Assembly: GCA_021160885.1 (NCBI GenBank) | Contig: JAGHBR010000127.1 | Location: 1 to 32,416, forward strand | From: Caldisericaceae bacterium | Lineage (GTDB): Bacteria; Calditrichota; Calditrichia; Calditrichales; Calditrichaceae | Length of the DNA stretch: 32,416 bases | Direction: 5' to 3' | Shown here: one piece after another, positions 23,496 through 29,653 of the stretch | How the letters are laid out: each line of letters opens with the position of its first letter | Numbering within the stretch: the stretch's first letter is position 1 | Made by a program: the position numbers and the translations under genes | The notes under the pieces: model-generated | What the model saw: only the letters and a program-made list of their open reading frames with translations | Databases searched by the model: none | What the model was told of the DNA's origin: nothing

Positions 23496-24941
23496 TTATT
23501 TTTTAACGGATGGTACAAAAATATCGTACTCTTTATTTTCCATTCCATTTAAAGATTCCACAATAATTTCGTCTTTAAGCCGATAAATGCGAACACGATT
23601 AAGGGTCTCGTCTGAATGGAAGCCAACTCCATTAATATCGATATGAATATTGGGGTAAAGCTTTTCCTCAACGATGATTTCCATGGTTAATCTTTCTTTA
23701 GCCGATTCTTTCTGCAATAAAATTTCTTCATCATCCAATTGCATCAATCGGGAACGTAACCTTTTTATTTCCTTTTCAAGAAATTTGATTTCAACAATCT
23801 TCTCTTCAGAAAGGCTATTAACCTGTTTTTTCAAAATCTGTAAAAATTTGTATCGTTTTTCCAGTGTAGAAATGCGTAAAGCCAGATCGGTTCTTAAACG
23901 GCTTAATTCCCACAATTTTTTTTGCGAACTATTTTGTGTATGCGTAAAAATTTTCAGCTCGGTGTAAATATTCCTTTCGGAGCCAATGATATTGGCCTCA
24001 ACGCCTTTTTCAGAGGTTAGGATTCCTCCTCGAATTTGTCCTTCGACTCCTTTTACAATTATTTTTCCTCCTGCCGAAACATCGGAATTAATAATGTAAT
24101 GGGAAACCAGTACATCTCCCCGAACCCCAACCGTTGCATCCTGAATAAATCCACAAACCAAATTACCAGCAGCTAAAATCTTAGCACGTTTTTTACCTAC
24201 TACTCCATATTTTATTGTAACATCCCCTTGTTGCGAATAAATGTGTGCTGCTTCCACATTCCCGTTAATCACAATGGAATCACGAGCTTCAACTCTAAAA
24301 CCGGATCGGACGTCTCCATCAATGATTACCGGGCCATTGAATTTGATATTGCCCGTACCATAATTGACATCTGTTTTGACATGAAAAACCTGATCGACAT
24401 GTACCAGACCATTTTGCCAATATGCAGAGCCATCAATAGTTGCGCGAAGTTCCAGGCCATCCTCAGAAATTTCGGTGTTCTTTCCTTTGGGAAGTTCAAC
24501 ATCATTGCCTAAAGAGGGGATTTTTTTTCCGGTAACAGTAATTCCCTCCTCCCCGGAAGTCGCCGGAACTTTGCGCACCATTATCTGACTTTTATGGACT
24601 GGAATAAAATGAAGCGTTTTTTTAAAATCGACGCGGTTTATACTTTCGTTGCTGACAATATTTTCCTTTTCAACCCCAGGCAGTGCAATTTCCCAGATCA
24701 AATGAGCATCCTGGCCTTTTACGGGAGGTTTGCCACTGGCAATTAATTCTTCAAACACCGGTTCCTTTTTTTCCACTATCTGGGTTAGTTTCTCTGACAA
24801 GAGCCCATATTGAATGCCTGCCTTTTGAATAGCCGAAATTAGTGCCTGTTTGTCGGGGAAAGTCGCCCCTTTAACAGGAATCGTTAAAAAGGCACTTAAT
24901 TCATCTTTGCTTATTGTAATTTTAATTTTTTCCACAACCAT
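23496..24941 (-). CDS. FapA family (DUF342) flagellar assembly protein A
   Basis: 481 residues. Seen: the DUF342/FapA beta-helix-like core with TSGEEGITVTGKKIPSLG, VDQVFHVKTDVNYGTGNIKF, GPVIIDGDVRSGFRVEARDS and IVINGNVEAAHI, continuing through VSAGGKIIVKGVEGQIRGG. This is followed by a coiled coil at about 340-410 and a short beta-rich tail. Known: FapA-type proteins are linked to flagellar assembly and placement in some bacteria; mechanism unclear. The start and the previous stop overlap as TAATG, so it is coupled to the small CxC protein. Its place in the cheY-cheZ operon ties it to motility. Confidence 0.85.
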   Translation of the reverse strand: MVVEKIKITISKDELSAFLTIPVKGATFPDKQALISAIQKAGIQYGLLSEKLTQIVEKKEPVFEELIASGKPPVKGQDAHLIWEIALPGVEKENIVSNESINRVDFKKTLHFIPVHKSQIMVRKVPATSGEEGITVTGKKIPSLGNDVELPKGKNTEISEDGLELRATIDGSAYWQNGLVHVDQVFHVKTDVNYGTGNIKFNGPVIIDGDVRSGFRVEARDSIVINGNVEAAHIYSQQGDVTIKYGVVGKKRAKILAAGNLVCGFIQDATVGVRGDVLVSHYIINSDVSAGGKIIVKGVEGQIRGGILTSEKGVEANIIGSERNIYTELKIFTHTQNSSQKKLWELSRLRTDLALRISTLEKRYKFLQILKKQVNSLSEEKIVEIKFLEKEIKRLRSRLMQLDDEEILLQKESAKERLTMEIIVEEKLYPNIHIDINGVGFHSDETLNRVRIYRLKDEIIVESLNGMENKEYDIFVPSVKK

Positions 24942-25237
24942 TAACCTGTTGCTGAATGTTGTTGATGTTCACTTGATTCCTCAAAATCGAACAAAATTTG
25001 CGCAACTTTACCACAACTGCACTCATATATGATGCCGATCAGCTCATCTGCATTAAAAATGGGAGTAATTTTTCCATCGTGATGCGATTCTGAAACGCGG
25101 AGGCTATGCTCGATTTTTCTTTTTGAACCAACGACAACCTGATCCTTCTTTATAATTTTATTTTTAATGGGTTTAATACTGCTGATATTTTTAAAAACCG
25201 AGCTCTGATCCCTGTTAAAAATTCCATCGTTTTTCAT
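24941..25237 (-). CDS. Small unknown protein with a CSCG motif
   Basis: I do not recognise this 98-residue protein. Seen: a Lys/Ile/Ser-rich N-terminal half, probably unstructured, then a compact conserved-looking part ITPIFNADELIGIIYECSCG followed by KVAQILFDFEE, with CxC and a His-rich tail (EHQQHS). The pattern of two strands with a CxCG turn suggests a small beta domain, perhaps metal-binding. The frame opens at a TTG at 25267 inside cheZ, but ATG 25237 with GAGAGTGAAG upstream is the better start, ten bases after the cheZ stop. Its coupling to fapA by TAATG overlap suggests the two proteins work together. Confidence 0.7.
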   Translation of the reverse strand: MKNDGIFNRDQSSVFKNISSIKPIKNKIIKKDQVVVGSKRKIEHSLRVSESHHDGKITPIFNADELIGIIYECSCGKVAQILFDFEESSEHQQHSATG

Positions 25238-25247
25238 AACTTCACTC

Positions 25248-25874
25248 TCACTTAAAATATTTGTCAATAGCTTCCTGAGTCACAGTATTTTGCCTTACAA
25301 TCTCCGTAGTTTGTTTGTTAAAGGAGGTCGATTTTTCTTTATTCATTTCGGCTTGAATGGCATCCATTAATCCTTTCCCAAATATCGTATTGCCTTTAAT
25401 CCGTAAAGAGGAATCGAACAAATCAACAAATTTCTGATAAATGGCATTTAAAATTCTGTTTACATATTCTAATTGCTGATTGGTAATATCCTGAAATTGA
25501 AAACTATAAAACACATTTTGTACTTTATCTTGTACTATTTCTATCTTTCTGACGACTGCTTTAGTTAAGTTACAATCTGTTATTATTGACTTTAATTCAT
25601 CTAATTCACCAATAATATTTTCCAGATGATCCATTACTTCCTGGGCTGCCATTTCAGTCGTTTTAGAGACTTTGTTAAGATTATCCGTAGCCGAGGGAAC
25701 TTTATTCGTTCCTTCTTTGCTAAAGGCATTAACCTCCAACATTAAGGGGATGATATCTTTAATAAACTGAAAAAGATCATTGATAACAGGCTTAGTATCG
25801 TCATTAATTTTAATTGAAAGTTGTAATCCTTCAATTTTTTTAATTAAATCCCCTATACCATTTACTTTATCCAT
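25248..25874 (-). CDS. cheZ: CheZ-like CheY-P phosphatase
   Basis: 208 residues, mainly helical. Seen: a long helical region, then FYSFQFQDITNQQLEYVNRI, in which Asp129 and Gln133 take the positions of the catalytic D-x3-Q pair of CheZ (QDLTGQ in enteric CheZ). The C-terminal end is a short polar tail (TVTQEAIDKYFK), comparable to the CheY-binding tail of CheZ. Known: CheZ speeds loss of phosphate from CheY. It directly follows cheY with a 12-base gap, the same order as in enteric bacteria. Overall similarity to proteobacterial CheZ is low apart from the motif, so this is a divergent member. Confidence 0.8.
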   Translation of the reverse strand: MDKVNGIGDLIKKIEGLQLSIKINDDTKPVINDLFQFIKDIIPLMLEVNAFSKEGTNKVPSATDNLNKVSKTTEMAAQEVMDHLENIIGELDELKSIITDCNLTKAVVRKIEIVQDKVQNVFYSFQFQDITNQQLEYVNRILNAIYQKFVDLFDSSLRIKGNTIFGKGLMDAIQAEMNKEKSTSFNKQTTEIVRQNTVTQEAIDKYFK

Positions 25875-25886
25875 AGCTCCCCCAGA

Positions 25887-26267
25887 TTAAGAATTTTGGA
25901 AAAGATCATTTAATTTATTGCTTAATATTTCCGGCGTAAAAGGTTTCACAATGTAGCCATTTACACCCAATTGAATAGCCTTCAATACATCTTCTTCCAT
26001 ACCGCGTGTGGTAACCATGAGTATGGGCAGATTTTTGAATCTTTCCAATTTTCGTACCTGTTCAACTAACTCGGCGCCATTCATTTCCGGCATATTCCAG
26101 TCGGTCATTAGTAAATCGAATTCAGATTCATGCAACTTTTCCAATGCATCCAATCCATTCTCAGCTTCTTCAAAATCTTTTACACCTAATTGCCGTAATG
26201 AATTGGCAATAATTCGGCGCATGGTAGGTGAATCTTCCACAAACAGGATTCGTTTATTTTCTAACAT
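25887..26267 (-). CDS. cheY: Chemotaxis response regulator CheY
   Basis: Single receiver domain of 126 residues that carries the signal from CheA to the motor switch. Seen: acidic pair E11/D12, phospho-acceptor Asp56 within MTDWNMPEMNG (the DWNMP motif of enteric CheY), Thr86, the aromatic switch residue Tyr105 (GYIVKPF) and Lys108. SPTMRRII near the N-terminus also matches classic CheY. Start: the frame opens at ATG 26273, but AGAGG abuts it; ATG 26267 gives a seven-base spacing and is preferred. It is the first gene after the sigma-54-type promoter. The other single receiver (27250-26855) is less CheY-like. Confidence 0.93.
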   Translation of the reverse strand: MLENKRILFVEDSPTMRRIIANSLRQLGVKDFEEAENGLDALEKLHESEFDLLMTDWNMPEMNGAELVEQVRKLERFKNLPILMVTTRGMEEDVLKAIQLGVNGYIVKPFTPEILSNKLNDLFQNS

Positions 26268-26294
26268 CACCATACCTCTTTTTTTGAGTGTTGT

Positions 26295-26310
26295 TTCAAA
26301 AAACGTGCCA
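26295..26310 (-). promoter_or_regulatory. Sigma-54-type (-24/-12) promoter of the cheY operon
   Basis: The minus strand reads TGGCACGTTTTTTGAA: a perfect -24 element TGGCACG, four bases, then TTGA where consensus is TTGC. Spacing is exact. The predicted start is near 26284, just before the cheY ribosome site, the same short-leader layout as at flgB. The weaker -12 element is the main reservation. Confidence 0.65.
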
Positions 26311-26387
26311 TCAACTTCTAATCAGTTCAATTACAGAAAAAACGGGCAATTATTTAAATTTTGTTCATTCTTAAAAATTACTAAAGA

Positions 26388-26402
26388 GAAATATTTTCCT
26401 CA
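26388..26402 (-). promoter_or_regulatory. Candidate activator-binding site upstream of the cheY promoter
   Basis: TGAGGAAAATATTTC on the minus strand, identical over 15 bases to the site at 18818-18832 and centred on a GGAAA-ATA-TTTC inverted repeat, lies 78-92 bases upstream of the -24 element. Distance and repeat form suit an NtrC-class activator. Confidence 0.55.
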
Positions 26403-26414
26403 TTGCAGTTAAAT

Positions 26415-26858
26415 TTATTCCGGCTGCAATGCCACGCCAATTTTAGTTTCATCAAAGTAGTAATTGTAAATTTGTTCAAAAGGCAATTTCGTTTTTCCAG
26501 AAGAGGATTTAAAGTTCGGCAGTCCAATTCTAAATTGCTGATCCTGGATGTAATTTGCCATGAACTTGCCGGCGATGGTATTACTTAGTTCCTTTAAGCC
26601 ATCGATAAGCTGTTTGTGACTATCGATTACTTCACCCAACATTTCTGTTACCATCTGTTCTGCAAACTTTTGTTCATACAAAAAATAGAAACGGGCTTTA
26701 AAAGGTTCTACTATGTTAACTTCTACCAGAAAATCACCGTTTCCGAAAACATCATTAACGTTTTCCTTGTGCATTTCGGACAGTTCCTGAAAAAATAACT
26801 GTTCTGCCGTTTCCGCCATGGCTTTATCCAAGGCATTTAACAGATTCAGGTTTTTCAT
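26415..26858 (-). CDS. cheX: CheX-like CheY-P phosphatase
   Basis: 147 residues. Seen: an alpha/beta CheC/CheX-type fold with the single catalytic helix motif DGLKELSNTIAGKFM (Glu90, Asn93) and Pro114 21 residues on, matching the ExxN-x(about 21)-P pattern of CheX. Other blocks: FLVEVNIVEPFKARFYFLYE and a Lys-rich C-terminus. Known: CheX and CheC dephosphorylate CheY-P. Start: a longer frame begins at TTG 26876, but ATG 26858 overlaps the previous stop as ATGA and has AGAGGAG six bases upstream, so it is chosen. It is the last gene of the first chemosensory unit. Confidence 0.75.
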   Translation of the reverse strand: MKNLNLLNALDKAMAETAEQLFFQELSEMHKENVNDVFGNGDFLVEVNIVEPFKARFYFLYEQKFAEQMVTEMLGEVIDSHKQLIDGLKELSNTIAGKFMANYIQDQQFRIGLPNFKSSSGKTKLPFEQIYNYYFDETKIGVALQPE

Positions 26859-27250
26859 AACAACTCCTCTTGCCAAGCGGATTTCATAACCTGTTGCAAA
26901 ACCTGATGTACCTCAGGAAGCTTTAAAGGTTTTGCTAACACGGCAAACGCATGTTCGGCAATAAGCAATTTTTCTGCGGCCTGATTTTTCAGGCTAGTAA
27001 TTACAACAACTGGCAGATGGTTCAATTTGGGTGAAGCTTTGATTCTTTTAAGCAAAGAAGTCCCATCCATTTCCGGCATATTCAGGTCTGTAAAAACCAA
27101 ATCTACCATTTGCTGGTGTAAAATTTCTAACGCCTGATTGCCGTTGCTGGCTTCCAAAAATTGCCCATCAGTGAGGCCACAAATTTCAATGCTTTTTTTA
27201 ATTAGCTTCCGTGCTGTAGCGGAATCATCAACAATAAGAATTTTGAACAT
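26855..27250 (-). CDS. Single-domain response regulator
   Basis: 131-residue receiver with no output domain. Seen: VDDS at 8-11, phospho-acceptor Asp55 in FTDLNMPEMDG, Thr85 (VITSLK) and Lys107 (LAKPL). It lacks the DWNMP and Tyr-VKPF features of the cheY at 26267, so it is less likely to be the motor-binding CheY; it may be a phosphate sink, adaptor or control element for the CheX-like protein it is coupled to by ATGA overlap. GGAGGG lies before the ATG. It sits after cheD in the adaptation cluster. Confidence 0.88.
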   Translation of the reverse strand: MFKILIVDDSATARKLIKKSIEICGLTDGQFLEASNGNQALEILHQQMVDLVFTDLNMPEMDGTSLLKRIKASPKLNHLPVVVITSLKNQAAEKLLIAEHAFAVLAKPLKLPEVHQVLQQVMKSAWQEELL

Positions 27251-27269
27251 TTTCCCTCCTCAATTTTTA

Positions 27270-27758
27270 TCATAAAATTTTTTGCGGCTGACCGGGGGAG
27301 GAAATCATTATTTTTCCATCATTCACAAATAAGGTCACTGTTCGGCTGTAATCCTTCCCCACATCTTCGGCAATGGCACCTAATTTAAACTGCCACAAAA
27401 GTTTTTTAATGGCCAGAATATTTCGTTTACCAATGTTGAATTTATGGTTTTTATCCAGAATATTGGCTCCTCCGATCAGTTTAATCCATATCTGACTATT
27501 TTTCTTGATGCCACTCCTTTTAAGTTCCTGTATTAAGTAAAAAATGGCAGTATCTGCGTAATAACCGGGTTTTTGTTTTGCTCTTTGTGGATTCACGTTC
27601 GAATCGGGCAAAGCCACATGTGCCATGCCGGCCAGCTTAAACTGCGGAGAATAAAATATTACCGCTACACAGGAACCCAGGGCAAAAGTTTTAATGACGG
27701 CCTGGGGCTGGTTGGTAATAACAATATCTCCCACGCCGCAAATCAACTCCTTATTCAC
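27270..27758 (-). CDS. cheD: Chemoreceptor glutamine deamidase CheD
   Basis: CheD converts specific chemoreceptor glutamines to glutamate and, in CheC-containing bacteria, is regulated by CheC. Seen: 162 residues with all three catalytic positions: Thr24 and Cys30 in TFALGSCVAVIF and His47 in AGMAHVALPDS. It also has WIKLIGGANI and the usual closing region VTLFVNDGKIMI. The start is GTG at 27758, forming a GTGA overlap with the cheB stop; GGAAAG lies upstream. It is the intact counterpart to the CheD-like half of the fusion at 20337. Confidence 0.93.
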   Translation of the reverse strand: MNKELICGVGDIVITNQPQAVIKTFALGSCVAVIFYSPQFKLAGMAHVALPDSNVNPQRAKQKPGYYADTAIFYLIQELKRSGIKKNSQIWIKLIGGANILDKNHKFNIGKRNILAIKKLLWQFKLGAIAEDVGKDYSRTVTLFVNDGKIMISSPGQPQKIL

Positions 27759-28804
27759 ATTCGTCTTTCCATGTAAGCTTCAATTAATTTTGGAATTTCA
27801 TAAATATTGGCTAAACGTTCGGCGCCACCGTTTAAATAGGCCGCCCGCGGCATACCAAAAACCACTGAAGTCGCCTCATCCTGGGCTAAAGTTCTGGCCC
27901 CGTTTTTACGCATTTCTAATAAACCTTCTGCTCCGTCCTTCCCCATACCCGTTAATAAAATGCCGATGGAACTGGCGCCCGCATGCCGGGCGACTGAGCG
28001 AAATAACACATCTACGGAGGGCCGATGCCCATTAACCCGTTCTCCACCTCTGCAGATGACCTGAAATGTTTTGCCAATCTTAATGAGTTGCATGTGGTAA
28101 TTGCCCGGAGCAATAAGCACTTTGCCTGGTTTCAGTTGATCACCGGTTGCAGCTTCTATTACTTGTAGTTCTGTTAAATCATTCAACCGTCGAGCAAACA
28201 GTTCTGTAAAGCCGGCCGGCATATGTTGAACAACAACCATTCCCGGTGCATCCGCCGGCATTGATTTAAGTAAGGTCAGCAAAGCTTCTGTGCCTCCAGT
28301 CGATGCCCCGATGGCGATTACAGTTTCGGAAGATTTCAAAGAACGATTTATTGTTACTTTATTGGTCGTGGCATTTTGAAATGTTTTAACTAATGGTTTG
28401 ACGTTAGCTTTTACCGCCTGTTTAATTTTTAGACGCAATTCATCTAACATTAACTGGAGTCCGTTACGTATGTTGCTATTTGGTTTTAGGACAAAATCGA
28501 TGGCTCCGTAATGCAGCGCTTCCAAAGTAATACTTGAATTTTTCATAGTTAATGAGCTGACCATAATAACCGGCATGGGATGCTTAACCATCAGACGTTT
28601 TAAAAATTCGATGCCATTCATGCGGGGCATTTCCACATCTAAGGTTAAAACCTGAGGGTGAAATTTATTAATCAATTCAACCGCTCTGTAAGGGTTGGCG
28701 GCCGTACCCACGACCTCAATTGAAGCGTCCTGCTCCAGGCCTCTAGAAAGTACTTGTCGAACTAATGCCGAGTCGTCAACAATCAATACTTTAATTTCCT
28801 TCAT
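27755..28804 (-). CDS. cheB: Chemotaxis protein-glutamate methylesterase CheB
   Basis: CheB removes methyl groups from chemoreceptors when phosphorylated. Seen: 349 residues. N-terminal receiver with VDDS at 9-12, Asp56 (LTLDVEMPRMNG) and Lys108; a linker rich in Lys and Thr; C-terminal methylesterase with the catalytic triad Ser168 (GASTGG), His194 (VVQHMP) and Asp290 (GMGKDG). All key residues are in place. The ATG lies inside the end of cheR (14-base overlap), and the stop overlaps the cheD start, so cheR, cheB and cheD form a coupled adaptation module. Confidence 0.97.
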   Translation of the reverse strand: MKEIKVLIVDDSALVRQVLSRGLEQDASIEVVGTAANPYRAVELINKFHPQVLTLDVEMPRMNGIEFLKRLMVKHPMPVIMVSSLTMKNSSITLEALHYGAIDFVLKPNSNIRNGLQLMLDELRLKIKQAVKANVKPLVKTFQNATTNKVTINRSLKSSETVIAIGASTGGTEALLTLLKSMPADAPGMVVVQHMPAGFTELFARRLNDLTELQVIEAATGDQLKPGKVLIAPGNYHMQLIKIGKTFQVICRGGERVNGHRPSVDVLFRSVARHAGASSIGILLTGMGKDGAEGLLEMRKNGARTLAQDEATSVVFGMPRAAYLNGGAERLANIYEIPKLIEAYMERRM

Positions 28805-29642
28805 GCTTCAATGCCTTTTGATAAATCGACGGCTGGACATATTTAAATAGTTTATCTCTTTGCATCAGGCTTTCTGAATGCCCGATTAACAAATACCCGC
28901 CAGGTTCAAGAAATTGATAAAACTTTTCAAGCAATTGATCCTTTGTTGGTTGATCAAAATAAATCATTACATTGCGACAGATAATAACATGAAAACGATT
29001 TTTAAAAGGGAAAGTTGTGCGAATTAAATTTAATCTTTTAAAAAGAATAAAATCTTTTAACATTGGTTTAACGACATACTGGTTAGCGCCTTTTGGTAAA
29101 AAGAACTTAGGGACATAGGCTGGTGGTAAATTGAAAACATTTTCTCTGCTGTAAATGCCCTGCCGGGCCTGCATCAGGGCTTCGGTTGAAATATCTGTGG
29201 CTAACACAGCTACTTTTTCTTTCAGTTGCGAATAACCAAAAAAATCGATTAATTCCATGGCTAACTGATATGGTTCTTCTCCACTGGCGCAACCTGCCGA
29301 CCAGATTCTTATCTTTTTTGTGGGGTTATAACTTTTGATAACTGGCAACCATTGGGGAAAAACAAATTTTCTCAAAAAATCAAAATGCTTAGACTCACGA
29401 TTAAAATAGGTGTGATTTGTGGTCATTTTATTAATAAAATCGGATAAGGCCTGGCCGGTTTTATCTTTTAATAAAAAACCAAGATAGGAATCGAAATCAT
29501 TAAATGAATTCTGGGTTAAAAGTTTTTGCAGCCGCGCCAGGACCAACGATTTTTTCTGTTCAGTTAAATTTAAACCGAACTCCTCTTTAACCAATCGGCG
29601 AATCTTGTTAAATGTTTGATTGCTTAATACTGGACTTTCCAT
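28791..29642 (-). CDS. cheR: Chemotaxis protein methyltransferase CheR
   Basis: CheR methylates chemoreceptor glutamates using S-adenosylmethionine. Seen: 283 residues. N-terminal helical domain; TTNHTYFNRESKHFDFL at 74-90; SAM-binding IWSAGCASGEEPYQLAMEL at 113-131; VIICRNVMIYFD and GGYLLIGHSESL in the C-terminal part, all typical. It lies 11 bases after the chemoreceptor gene, whose C-terminus carries a possible CheR-docking pentapeptide. No anomaly seen. Confidence 0.96.
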   Translation of the reverse strand: MESPVLSNQTFNKIRRLVKEEFGLNLTEQKKSLVLARLQKLLTQNSFNDFDSYLGFLLKDKTGQALSDFINKMTTNHTYFNRESKHFDFLRKFVFPQWLPVIKSYNPTKKIRIWSAGCASGEEPYQLAMELIDFFGYSQLKEKVAVLATDISTEALMQARQGIYSRENVFNLPPAYVPKFFLPKGANQYVVKPMLKDFILFKRLNLIRTTFPFKNRFHVIICRNVMIYFDQPTKDQLLEKFYQFLEPGGYLLIGHSESLMQRDKLFKYVQPSIYQKALKHEGN

Positions 29643-29653
29643 TTTTTCCCGGT

